Assembly (NCBI RefSeq): GCF_014207745.1
Contig: NZ_JACHJB010000001.1
Coordinates: 1,674,001 to 1,738,000 of the forward strand
Length of the DNA: 64,000 bases
DNA from: Nonomuraea muscovyensis
Lineage (GTDB): Bacteria; Actinomycetota; Actinomycetes; Streptosporangiales; Streptosporangiaceae
Direction: 5' to 3'
The notes beneath the pieces were generated by a model. That model saw only the letters and a program-made list of their open reading frames with translations, was not told where the DNA came from and searched no databases. Positions 30,479-38,654 of the stretch are shown in pieces; within the stretch, counting starts at the first letter, position 1; each line of letters begins with the position of its first letter. The position numbers were made by a program, and so were the translations under genes.

Positions 30479-32059
30479 ATGGTGAGCGTCGCGGAGATCG
30501 CCCGTGGGGACCACTCCGCTCCCGGCCCCATGGCGCGCGTGCTCGGCTTCCTGCGCCGTCATCGGGTGTTCGCCGTGGCTTTCGCGCTGGGCGCGGTGCT
30601 GCGGCTCGTCACCATGCTCGGCTACGGCCCGGCGATGTGGTTCAACGACTCCTACGAGTACGTCTCCGTCGCGCTGCACCCGAGGCCGCACCCGATCCGG
30701 CCGGACGGCTACGGGTTCTGGCTGCTGGTACTCAAGCCGTTCCACAGCTTCACGCTGGTGGTGTTCACCCAGCACCTGATGGGGCTGGCCACGGCCGCGC
30801 TGATGTACGCGCTGCTGCGGCGCAAGTTCGGGCTGCCGAAGTGGGGGGCGACGCTGGCGGCGGCGCCGGTGCTGTTCGACGCCTACCAGATCCAGCTCGA
30901 GCAGCTCATCATGTCCGACTCGATGTTCACGCTGCTGGTCGTGGGCGTCGTCACGCTCGTGCTGTGGCACCGGCGCATGTCCTGGCAGGTCGGCGTGGTG
31001 GTCGGCCTGCTGCTGGCGCTGACGTCGCTGACCCGGTCGATCGGCCTGCCGATCCTCGTGCTCGTGGTGGTCTACCTCGTGGTCAAGCGCACGGGGTGGA
31101 AGGTGGTCGTGGCCGTGGTGGTCGCCTGCGCGGTGCCGACGGTGACGTACATGAGCTGGTTCAAGGCGAGCGTCGGCAAGTTCGCGATGACCAACAGCGA
31201 CGGGCTCATCCTCTACATGCGCACCGCGATCTTCGCCGACTGCGCCAAGATGAACATCGACAAGTACAAGGAGCTCGAACTTCTCCTGCTGTGCATCAAC
31301 GACCCCGTCGACCAGCGCAAGGAGTACGCGCAGTGGTACCTGTGGGGTCAGGGCGGCGGCGGCACCGGCACCGGCGAGGTGCTGCACCGCTGGGGCTCGG
31401 GCAAGAAGTTCACCGAGATCACCAATGAGGCGGCGAGCACCTTCGCCTCGCGCGCGATCCTGTCGCAGCCCGGCGACTATCTGCAGGTCGTGGCGCGTGA
31501 CTTCCTGCGCGCCTTCAAGTGGGGCCGGCCGCGCTTCCCCGACGAGGCGACCTACAACATGTACCAGTTCAGGCCCTACTACGACCTCGACGCCTACGGC
31601 CGGCCCAAGCGGCTGCCCAACTGGCCCTCCTTCCAGGGCCGCACCGACACCGACGCCTTCTCCTACGAGCAGGGCCCGCCCGAGACGCGGATCGTGTCGC
31701 CGTGGGCGGAGATCATGAGCAACTACCAGAAGGTCGTCTACCTGCAGGGCCCGCTGCTCGGCGGCATCCTGCTGGTCGGCCTGTACGGCGTCGCGGTGCG
31801 CTGGCGCACGCTGGGCGGCCCGGTGGCGCTGCCGTGGCTGGCGGCGTTCGGGCTGCTGCTGGCGCCGGCGGCGACGGCCGAGTTCGACTACCGCTACGTC
31901 CTGCCGGCGGTGCCGCTGGCCTGCATGGCGGCCGCCATCACGCTGCGCCGCGTCACTTGGGCGCGGCTTCGACCCAGGAGCGCAGCAGCATCCGGGCCCA
32001 CCAGTCGGCGTGCGCGAGCTGCTCGGCCGTCAGCACCGGATACAGCCACCAGAAGTTGA
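30479..32059 (+). CDS. Polytopic membrane glycosyltransferase (GT-C fold, unknown substrate)
   Basis: About 526 residues with ten or so membrane helices. After the first helix comes WFNDSYEYVSVALHPRPHP, where Asp and Glu of the first external loop match the catalytic DxD/ExD site of lipid-sugar-dependent GT-C enzymes. The C-terminal soluble tail is Arg/Ser/Ala-rich. It overlaps the convergent mannosyltransferase gene by 107 bp; the overlapping tail looks non-conserved, suggesting loss of the original stop. Its ATG has a -10-like CATTCT 7 nt upstream and no ribosome site. It probably glycosylates an envelope polymer, by inference. Confidence 0.8.
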   Translation: MVSVAEIARGDHSAPGPMARVLGFLRRHRVFAVAFALGAVLRLVTMLGYGPAMWFNDSYEYVSVALHPRPHPIRPDGYGFWLLVLKPFHSFTLVVFTQHLMGLATAALMYALLRRKFGLPKWGATLAAAPVLFDAYQIQLEQLIMSDSMFTLLVVGVVTLVLWHRRMSWQVGVVVGLLLALTSLTRSIGLPILVLVVVYLVVKRTGWKVVVAVVVACAVPTVTYMSWFKASVGKFAMTNSDGLILYMRTAIFADCAKMNIDKYKELELLLLCINDPVDQRKEYAQWYLWGQGGGGTGTGEVLHRWGSGKKFTEITNEAASTFASRAILSQPGDYLQVVARDFLRAFKWGRPRFPDEATYNMYQFRPYYDLDAYGRPKRLPNWPSFQGRTDTDAFSYEQGPPETRIVSPWAEIMSNYQKVVYLQGPLLGGILLVGLYGVAVRWRTLGGPVALPWLAAFGLLLAPAATAEFDYRYVLPAVPLACMAAAITLRRVTWARLRPRSAAASGPTSRRARAARPSAPDTATRS

Positions 32060-33572
32060 CCAGCACGACGAGGGCCAGCGCGCCCACGACCGCGGCCCCG
32101 GTCGCCCTGCGCGGCGCCGGCGCGTCGGCCCGTCCCAGTGCCAGCCCGGCGACGAGGACGACCGCCAGCACCATGAACGGCACCACGGGGATCATGTAGA
32201 AGAGGTACATGGTCCGCTGGTCGGACACCGCGTAGTAGAACCACGGCAGCCATCCGGCGGCGTAGCCGAGCAGCACCGCTCCGGCCCGCCAGTCGCGGGT
32301 CCTGGCGTACCAGGCGACCAGTCCGAGCAGGGCCAGAGCCGCAGCGAACCACAGGGCGGGGGTGCCGACGCCGATCACCGTCTCGGAGCACTTCGCCGCC
32401 CCGCAGGCGCCCGGCCCGCTCTCGTAGTGGAAGGTGACCGGCCTGAACAGCACCGGCCACGACCACGGATCCGACATGTACGGGTGGTAGCTGGTCAGCC
32501 CGGTGTGGTAGCCGAGCACCTCGATCTGGTACTTCAGCCACGACCGCGCCGAGTCGGCGAGGAAGAACAGCGGCCCGTGGGCGGTGGCCTGCTCCCAGTT
32601 GCGGCCCCAGCCGTCGTCGTTGACGAACCAGCTCGTCCACGACCCGACGAACACCAGGGCCGGGGCGAGCCCCAGCGCGGCCGCCGCCTGCGGCAGGTCG
32701 AGGGCGAGGGCCCCGCGGTACGGCCGGCGGGCTCCCGCGGCCCGCCGCGCGCCCAGGTCCCACACGAGGCTGAGCACCGCGAACGCGATCAGGAAGAAGA
32801 TCCCCGACCACTTCACCGCGCACGCCGCCCCCAGGCAGACCCCGGCGGCCAGCCGCCACGGCCGCACCCCGAGCCGGGGCCCGTACTCGGGGCCGGGCGA
32901 GGAGCCGGGTGAGGAGCCGAGCGAGAAGCCGGGCGACCAGCGGTCGGCCAGCCGCTGCCGGGCCCAGTCGCGGTCGGCCACCACGCACGCGAACGCGGCC
33001 AGCACCCAGAACATCAGGAAGATGTCGAGCAGCGCCGTCCGCGACAGGACCAGGTGCAGGCCGTCGAGGGCGAGCAGCAGCCCCGCCAGGCAACCCAGCA
33101 GCGTCGAGCGGGTCATCCGGCGGGCCACCCGCGCCAGGACGAGGATCGACAGCGTGCCCACCACGGCGGCGGCGAAGCGCCAGCCGAACGGGGTCATGCC
33201 GAACAGCCACTCGCCCGCGCCGATCATCCACTTGCCCAGCGGCGGGTGCGAGACGAACGAGGCGCAGTCGGCGGACTCGGCGCACTGCTTCCAGATGTCG
33301 GTGTTCTCGGTGATGAGGCGCTTGTCGGCGATGGGGTTCTTGGCGGTGCCCAGGGTGTGGCGCTCGACGCCGAACAGCAGCAGGGCGTAGGCGTCCTTGG
33401 CGTAGTAGGTCTCGTCGAAGACGACCGCGTGCGGCTCCCCCAGCCGGACGAACCGGAAGATGCCCCCGAACGCCGCCACCAGCAGCGGCCCCAGCCACCC
33501 CCACAGCACGCTCCCGGGGAACGGCGGAACCAGCCGGTGTGGCGAAACCCCCCAGTTCTTCACGAAGCGCAC
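31953..33572 (-). CDS. Protein O-mannosyltransferase (PMT, GT39), copy 1
   Basis: A 539-residue polytopic enzyme that transfers mannose from polyprenyl-phosphate-mannose to secreted proteins. It has the catalytic DE pair in VVFDETYYAKDAY in the first external loop, HPPLGKWMIGAGE, RFAAAVVGTLSILVLARVAR, and the C-terminal WLPWFYYAVSDQRTMYLFY block. The GTG start is 1 nt after the rsmI stop, so rsmI and pmt form one unit, as in Mycobacterium (Rv1002c/Rv1003). It shares an exact 90-bp DNA segment with the second PMT gene. Confidence 0.93.
   Translation of the reverse strand: MRFVKNWGVSPHRLVPPFPGSVLWGWLGPLLVAAFGGIFRFVRLGEPHAVVFDETYYAKDAYALLLFGVERHTLGTAKNPIADKRLITENTDIWKQCAESADCASFVSHPPLGKWMIGAGEWLFGMTPFGWRFAAAVVGTLSILVLARVARRMTRSTLLGCLAGLLLALDGLHLVLSRTALLDIFLMFWVLAAFACVVADRDWARQRLADRWSPGFSLGSSPGSSPGPEYGPRLGVRPWRLAAGVCLGAACAVKWSGIFFLIAFAVLSLVWDLGARRAAGARRPYRGALALDLPQAAAALGLAPALVFVGSWTSWFVNDDGWGRNWEQATAHGPLFFLADSARSWLKYQIEVLGYHTGLTSYHPYMSDPWSWPVLFRPVTFHYESGPGACGAAKCSETVIGVGTPALWFAAALALLGLVAWYARTRDWRAGAVLLGYAAGWLPWFYYAVSDQRTMYLFYMIPVVPFMVLAVVLVAGLALGRADAPAPRRATGAAVVGALALVVLVNFWWLYPVLTAEQLAHADWWARMLLRSWVEAAPK
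33097..33186 (-). repeat. 90-bp inverted repeat, copy in PMT 1
   Basis: This 90-bp coding stretch is identical, on the opposite strand, to 34925-35014 in the second PMT gene, while flanking codons differ. It encodes GWRFAAAVVGTLSILVLARV and the next ten residues. See the matching entry at 34925. Confidence 0.9.
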
Positions 33573-33573
33573 C

Positions 33574-34422
33574 CTACGGGGTGGAAGATCCTCTGTGAAC
33601 CGCCTCGTAGAGCTCCCGCCGCGGCATCCCCGCGGCCTTGGCGACGTCGGCCACGGCCGTCTTCCGCAGCTCGCCGGCCGCCACCCGCCGCTCCACCTCG
33701 GCCACCAGCCCCTCCATGTCGGCCGGCTCGTCGGCAGGCACGTGGCCCGCGACGACGACGGTGATCTCGCCCTTGACCCCGGCCGCCGCCCACGCGGCCA
33801 GCTCGCCGAGACCGCCGCGGCGCACCTCCTCGTAGGTCTTGGTCAGCTCGCGGCAGACGGCGGCCGGGCGGTCGGCGCCGAACGCCTCGGCCATCGCCGC
33901 CAGCGAGTCGGCCAGCCGGTGGGGCGCCTCGAAGAAGACCATCGTGCGCTCCTCGCCCGCCAGCGCCGCCAGGCGGCGGGCCCGCTCGCCGGTCTTGCGC
34001 GGCGGGAAGCCCTCGAAGCAGAAGCGGTCGCTGGGCAGGCCGGAGACGGCCAGCGCGGTGGTGACGGCGCTCGGGCCGGGCAGCGCCGTCACCGTGACGC
34101 CCTCCTCGACGGCGAGCCGGGTCAGGCGGTAGCCGGGGTCCGACACGCCCGGCATCCCGGCGTCGGTGATGACGACGACCGTGCGGCCCTCCTTGAGGGT
34201 CTCGACCAGCTCGCGGGCCCGGCCGGCCTCGTTGGCGTCGTAGTAGCTGACGATCCGGCCGCCGATCTCGACGCCCAGCTCGGTGGCCAGCCGGCGCAGC
34301 CGTCTGGTGTCCTCGGCCGCCACCACGTCGGCGCTGCGCAGCGCGTCGCGCAGCCGCGGCGACACGTCGCCCGCCTGACCTATGGGGGCTCCTGCCAGCA
34401 CCAACCTGCCGTCTGCTCTCAC
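33574..34422 (-). CDS. rsmI: 16S rRNA 2'-O-methyltransferase for C1402
   Basis: RsmI methylates the 2'-OH of C1402 in the ribosomal decoding centre. The 282-residue protein has the SAM/tetrapyrrole methylase fold: LVLAGAPIGQAGDVSPR, AAEDTRRLRRLA, ITDAGMPGVSDPG and PGPSAVTTALAVSGL. I chose GTG 34422, which lies 6 nt after a -10-like CACAAT; ATG 34443 would add 7 residues and is possible. It is transcribed with PMT copy 1 and divergent from PMT copy 2, 77 bp away. Confidence 0.95.
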   Translation of the reverse strand: MRADGRLVLAGAPIGQAGDVSPRLRDALRSADVVAAEDTRRLRRLATELGVEIGGRIVSYYDANEAGRARELVETLKEGRTVVVITDAGMPGVSDPGYRLTRLAVEEGVTVTALPGPSAVTTALAVSGLPSDRFCFEGFPPRKTGERARRLAALAGEERTMVFFEAPHRLADSLAAMAEAFGADRPAAVCRELTKTYEEVRRGGLGELAAWAAAGVKGEITVVVAGHVPADEPADMEGLVAEVERRVAAGELRKTAVADVAKAAGMPRRELYEAVHRGSSTP

Positions 34423-34499
34423 CCGACCATTGTGGCAGGGCATCCCGATTGGGCAGTGTTTCCGCGTAACGTTCGGCTTCAGGCCCGTACGATGGCCGA

Positions 34500-36119
34500 A
34501 TGGCGGTGACCGACTTCGCGTACCAGGCCTTCGAGGACCCGAAGGCCGACGAGAGCAGTCCCCGTGCGCGTTCGGTGCGCGACCGGATGGTCCCGCCCAT
34601 GCGCGGCAGCGAGCTGTGGGGGTGGCTCGGGCCGATCCTCGTGATGATCTTCGGTGGGGTGCTCCGGTTCGTCAACCTCGGCCATCCCAAGGCGGTCGTC
34701 TTCGACGAGACGTACTACGCCAAGGACGCCTTCTCCCTGGTCACGTGGCTGGTGGAGCGGGTCACGATCAAGGACGCCGACAAGGCGCTGCTGGCCGGCA
34801 ACACCGACATCTGGGAGAAGTGCACGGGCCAGACGCTCGACAAGTGCGCCTCCTACGTGGTCCACCCGCCGCTGGGCAAGTGGATGATCGGCGCGGGCGA
34901 GTGGCTGTTCGGGATGAACCCCTACGGCTGGCGCTTCGCCGCCGCCGTGGTGGGCACGCTGTCGATCCTCGTCCTGGCGCGGGTGGCCCGCCGGATGACC
35001 CGCTCGACGCTGCTCGGCTGCTTCGCCGGGCTGCTGCTCGCCCTCGACGGCCTGCACTTCGTGCTGTCGCGGACGGCGCTGCTCGACATCTTCCTGATGT
35101 TCTGGGTGCTGGCCGCGTTCGCCTGCCTCGTGGTCGACCGCGACAAGACGCGGCAGCGGCTGGTCGAGTGGTACGAGAGCGCCCCCCTCTCGCCCCAGGG
35201 GCCGAGCCTCGGGCTGCGGCCGTGGCGCATCGCCGCGGGCGTCTGCCTCGGCGCGGCGATGGGGGTCAAGTGGTCCGGGCTGGCGTTCGCCGTGGCGTTC
35301 GCCGTCATGTCGCTGCTGTGGGACCTCGGCGCGCGGCGGGCGGTCGGCGTGCGGCACCCGTACGCGGGGGTCTTCTCCAAGGACCTGCCGAACGGGCTGC
35401 TGGCGTTCGCCGCCGCCCCGTTCGTCACCTACATGGCGACCTGGACCGGCTGGTTCGCCACCGCCACCGGCTACGGCCGCAACTGGGACCAGGCCACCTC
35501 GTCGGGGCCCTTCTACTTCGTCCTCGACTCGGCGCGGTCGTGGGTGAAGTACCAGTGGCAGGTCTTCACCTTCCACAACGGGCTGGAGACCTCCCATCCC
35601 TACATGTCCGACCCGTGGCAGTGGCCGCTGCTGCTGCGTCCCGTGGCGTTCTACTACCAGGGCGTGCAGAACACCTGCGGCGTCAAGGACTGCTCGGAGG
35701 CGGTGCTCGGCGTCGGCACGCCGGTGATCTGGTTCGGGGCGCTGCTCGCGCTGGTCGGCCTGATCGCGTGGTACGTCGCCACGCGCGACTGGCGGGCCGG
35801 GGCGGTGCTGCTGGCGTACGCGATGGGGTGGCTGCCGTGGTTCTACTTCGCGATCGCCTCCAACCGGACGATGTTCCTGTTCTACGCGATCCCCATGGTG
35901 CCGTTCATGGTGCTGGCCATCACGCTGTGCGCGGGGCTGATCATCGGGCCGGCCGGTGCGACGGCCGGCATGCGGCGTACGGTCGGGGCCGCGGCCGTGG
36001 GGGCGTTCGCACTGCTCGCGCTGATCAACTTCTGGTGGCTGCACCCGGTCCTGTCCGGCGAGCTGCTCCCCTACACCGAGTGGAAGGCCAGGATGCTGTT
36101 CGACAAACGCTGGATCTAG
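34500..36119 (+). CDS. Protein O-mannosyltransferase (PMT, GT39), copy 2
   Basis: A paralogue of the PMT at 31953-33572, also 539 residues. The catalytic pair is in VVFDETYYAKDAF, followed by HPPLGKWMIGAGEWLFGM and the C-terminal GWLPWFYFAIASNRTMFLFY. Sequence differs in the N-terminal cytosolic segment and the external loop after about residue 75. Two PMTs suggest separate protein substrates or conditions. The two genes flank rsmI in opposite directions and share a perfect 90-bp inverted repeat, a possible recombination site. Confidence 0.93.
   Translation: MAVTDFAYQAFEDPKADESSPRARSVRDRMVPPMRGSELWGWLGPILVMIFGGVLRFVNLGHPKAVVFDETYYAKDAFSLVTWLVERVTIKDADKALLAGNTDIWEKCTGQTLDKCASYVVHPPLGKWMIGAGEWLFGMNPYGWRFAAAVVGTLSILVLARVARRMTRSTLLGCFAGLLLALDGLHFVLSRTALLDIFLMFWVLAAFACLVVDRDKTRQRLVEWYESAPLSPQGPSLGLRPWRIAAGVCLGAAMGVKWSGLAFAVAFAVMSLLWDLGARRAVGVRHPYAGVFSKDLPNGLLAFAAAPFVTYMATWTGWFATATGYGRNWDQATSSGPFYFVLDSARSWVKYQWQVFTFHNGLETSHPYMSDPWQWPLLLRPVAFYYQGVQNTCGVKDCSEAVLGVGTPVIWFGALLALVGLIAWYVATRDWRAGAVLLAYAMGWLPWFYFAIASNRTMFLFYAIPMVPFMVLAITLCAGLIIGPAGATAGMRRTVGAAAVGAFALLALINFWWLHPVLSGELLPYTEWKARMLFDKRWI
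34925..35014 (+). repeat. 90-bp inverted repeat, copy in PMT 2
   Basis: This stretch is identical to the reverse complement of 33097-33186. Bases on both sides diverge at once (TAC versus TTC codons on the left; CTCGGC versus CTGGGT on the right), so identity exceeds what protein constraint needs: third positions match throughout. It points to recent gene conversion between the two copies. Confidence 0.9.
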
Positions 36120-36234
36120 TCGTGACCACATCCCGCTGAACAGATGCTTTCCTAGGGCAATCACTGTGCAAGACCCAATACGCGCCGGTTTCGGGCATCG
36201 TCAGGCCCGGGCCCGATACGGCAAACTTCGAGGC

Positions 36235-37416
36235 ATGAGTGCACCGGACGTCACCGCGCTCCTCGCCGAACTGGAACGCTCTGAGCCGGACCTCGCCGAG
36301 GAGGCCAGGACCGCCGTCGAGTGGCTGACCGGCGGCGACCCGCTGGAGACGGTCACCCAGCTCGACGTCTGCGAGTTCCTCTGGTACACCCTGCCGTTGA
36401 AGGTCGGCGGCGACCACGAGCGGCTGGCCCGTTCGCTGGGCCGCCTGCTCCAGCTCGGCGGGCTGGAGCGCTACGCCGAGCTGTGCGTCTCGGCGACGAC
36501 GCTGCGGATCCTGCGCACGTACGCGACCGAGGGCGAGGACGCGGGCACCCTCGCCTACCAGGCGGCGCTGGAGGCCACCGGCGTGCTGCCGCCCGACGTG
36601 CCCGAGCTGCAGTGGAGCACGATCATGGGGCCCGAGGAGCTGGGCGCCCACGTGGCCTGCTCGGCGGCGCTGGAGCTGGCCATCCTGGCCGGAGACGACG
36701 GCGACCGGGTCGCGCTGACGCGGCGCTGGCTCACCGAGCCGCGGGCCGAGCTGGGCGGCGACAACTGGCTGCACCGCGTCCACGGCGAGCGGCTCAACCG
36801 CTGGGTGCTGGGCCGCGGTCCGGCCAGGCGGGAGCTGGCGCAGCCGTACGAGGTGCGGCTGCACGCGCCGGTGCCTGCCCAGCCGGTGCCCGCGCTCCAC
36901 GGGCTGCTGTCGCTGGCGGCCTCCGAGAGCCTGCCGCTGCGCTTAGCGCCGTCCCCCGAGGCGTTGCGGCTGCGCGAGCTGGCCGAGCGGGAGCTGGGTG
37001 CGCTGCGCCGCGACGGCGCCAGGCTGACGATCACCTCCGAGGGCAGGCGGCTGCTGCTGTCGCCGGGGACGATGTGGGAGGCGGTGACCGGGCTGCTGCT
37101 GGCTCCGGGTGAGCACGAGTTCGAGGTGTCGGCCCGTGAGGCGGCGCTGCTGCTGCTCGCCGACGGCACCCTCATGTCGCCCGTGGAGCTGCGCCGGCGG
37201 GTGGCCGAGGTGGTCGGGGGCGAGGGCTGGCATCCGGCCACGGGCCTCGACGACGTCGCCACCCCGGTGGACCACCTGGTCGGCCAGCTCACCGCGCTGG
37301 GGCTCGCGTTCGGCGACGAGCTGGCCGTACGGATGTCGACGACCGGGCATCTGGCGGCCCTGACCGCGTTGCGCGCCCACGCCCTGCGCCCCCGGCAGTA
37401 CGTCAACTCCGGCTGA
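36235..37416 (+). CDS. Conserved-type hypothetical protein, all-helical
   Basis: I do not recognise this 393-residue protein. It is soluble, Leu/Ala/Glu-rich and predicted helical throughout, with no signal peptide or membrane segment. The segments EFLWYTLPLKV and DNWLHRVHGERLNRWVLG stand out as likely conserved. The middle contains a short Pro-rich break near residue 215. The ATG at 36235 has CAAACT 7 nt upstream and no ribosome site, consistent with a leaderless transcript. It is convergent with the MerR gene, whose stop is 3 bp away. Confidence 0.7.
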   Translation: MSAPDVTALLAELERSEPDLAEEARTAVEWLTGGDPLETVTQLDVCEFLWYTLPLKVGGDHERLARSLGRLLQLGGLERYAELCVSATTLRILRTYATEGEDAGTLAYQAALEATGVLPPDVPELQWSTIMGPEELGAHVACSAALELAILAGDDGDRVALTRRWLTEPRAELGGDNWLHRVHGERLNRWVLGRGPARRELAQPYEVRLHAPVPAQPVPALHGLLSLAASESLPLRLAPSPEALRLRELAERELGALRRDGARLTITSEGRRLLLSPGTMWEAVTGLLLAPGEHEFEVSAREAALLLLADGTLMSPVELRRRVAEVVGGEGWHPATGLDDVATPVDHLVGQLTALGLAFGDELAVRMSTTGHLAALTALRAHALRPRQYVNSG

Positions 37417-37419
37417 GCG

Positions 37420-37821
37420 TCACTCCGGCACGCTCACCCGCCGCACGGCCCGCTTGAACTCGGAGCACTCGACGAACGGGTCGTGGTCACACACCAGGGC
37501 GTGCCGGAGGCTGTCGCGCAGCCGGGTGAGCCGCGACACCAGCTCGTCCACCTCGCGTTCCTTGACCGCCATCCGGGCGCGCAGCTCCGTGTCGCCCGGC
37601 CCGGCGGCCAGGAACCGGCCGATCTCGGCCAGCGCGAACCCGGCGTCGCGCGCACAGGTGATCAGTGCCAGCCGGTCGAGCGTGTCAGGCAGGTAGGCGC
37701 GGCGCAGGCCGTTGCGCGCGACCGGCGCGATGAGGCCCTTGCGCTCGTAGAACCGCAGCGCCGAGGGCGCCAGGCCGGACCTGCGCGCCACCTCGCCGAT
37801 GTCGAGCGGCGTCTCCTCCAC
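37420..37821 (-). CDS. MerR-family transcriptional regulator
   Basis: A 133-residue MerR protein. The N-terminal winged HTH (DIGEVARRSGLAPSALRFYERKGLI) is followed by a dimerisation helix (AVKEREVDELVSRLTRLRDSLRHAL) and a C-terminal VCDHDPFVEC pair of cysteines. The cysteines could bind a metal or respond to redox, as in SoxR-like members, but spacing differs from the SoxR cluster motif. It is divergent from the MBL hydrolase, and a palindrome sits in the 19-bp spacer of that gene's promoter, the classic MerR activation geometry. Confidence 0.9.
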   Translation of the reverse strand: MEETPLDIGEVARRSGLAPSALRFYERKGLIAPVARNGLRRAYLPDTLDRLALITCARDAGFALAEIGRFLAAGPGDTELRARMAVKEREVDELVSRLTRLRDSLRHALVCDHDPFVECSEFKRAVRRVSVPE

Positions 37822-37831
37822 GGGCGTCTCC

Positions 37832-37862
37832 TTGACTTGAACCGCGCTTCAAGTCGCAGTCT
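37832..37862 (+). promoter_or_regulatory. MerR-type promoter with 19-bp spacer and palindrome
   Basis: TTGACT (37832-37837) and CAGTCT (37857-37862) are 19 bp apart, the long spacer that MerR regulators untwist. Inside it lies ACTTGAA-N6-TTCAAGT (37835-37854), a perfect inverted repeat. The MBL gene ATG comes 6 nt after the -10, so its mRNA should be leaderless. The regulator is encoded divergently, with its start 11 bp to the left. Confidence 0.75.
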
Positions 37863-37868
37863 AGGCGC

Positions 37869-38654
37869 ATGAAGATTCATCACCTCAACGTCGGGTCGAT
37901 GCGCGAGATCGACTCCACCACCGGCCTGCCCTCCGCCCGGGCGGTCTGCCATGCCCTGCTCATCGAGACGCCCTCCTCCGGACTCGTCCTGGTGGAGGCC
38001 GGTCTCGGCCTGGACGACGTGACCCGGCCGGCCGACCTGCTCGAAGCCGAATGGGTGGACCTGGTGGACCCGGCGCTGCGACCGGCCGAGACGGCCGTGC
38101 GGCAGCTCGCCGCACTCGGCCACGACCCCGCGGACGTGCGCCACGTCGTGCTCACGCACCTGGACGTCGACCACAGCGGCGGCCTGCCCGACTTCCCCGG
38201 CGCGCGGGTGCACGTCATGGCGGCCGAGCTGGAGGCGGCCCTGGCCGAGGCGCCGAGCCGCCGCTACCGGCCGGGCCACTGGGCGCACGGCCCGCACTGG
38301 GTCACCTACGGCGAGGGCCCCGGCGAGACCTGGTTCGGCATGGAGGGCGCACAGCCGCTGCACGGCCTGCCGGACCTGCTCCTGGTGCCGCTCGGCGGGC
38401 ACACCGCGGGGCACGCCGGTGTGGCGGTCAGAGAGGGAGACCGCTGGCTGCTGCACGCCGGCGACGCGTACTTCTACCACCGCGAGCTGGATCTGGACCC
38501 GGTCTCGCACCCGCTCATGGACATCGTCCAGGTGGACTCGCAGGTGGACGCGGAGCTGCGGATCGCCAACCAGGCCAGGCTGCGGACCCTGGCCCACACG
38601 CACGGGGTGTCGGTGTTCTCCGCGCACGACCCCTGGGAGCTGGAGCGCTACTGA
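37869..38654 (+). CDS. Metallo-beta-lactamase-fold hydrolase (lactonase-like)
   Basis: A 261-residue MBL-fold hydrolase. The metal site is THLDVDHSGG (His97, Asp99, Asp101, His102), the HxDxDH variant, followed by GGHTAGHAGV and HAGDAYFYH as further metal ligands. It resembles the quorum-quenching lactonase / glyoxalase II-like group, but substrate cannot be told from sequence. It is controlled by the MerR protein next door, and its leaderless start follows that promoter. Its stop overlaps the end of the convergent DUF6493-like gene by 7 nt. Confidence 0.88.
   Translation: MKIHHLNVGSMREIDSTTGLPSARAVCHALLIETPSSGLVLVEAGLGLDDVTRPADLLEAEWVDLVDPALRPAETAVRQLAALGHDPADVRHVVLTHLDVDHSGGLPDFPGARVHVMAAELEAALAEAPSRRYRPGHWAHGPHWVTYGEGPGETWFGMEGAQPLHGLPDLLLVPLGGHTAGHAGVAVREGDRWLLHAGDAYFYHRELDLDPVSHPLMDIVQVDSQVDAELRIANQARLRTLAHTHGVSVFSAHDPWELERY

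Noticed and set aside
32584..33390. 268-codon plus-strand frame opposite PMT 1
   Set aside because: Ser/Arg/Ala-rich antisense shadow; the PMT has full family motifs on the other strand.
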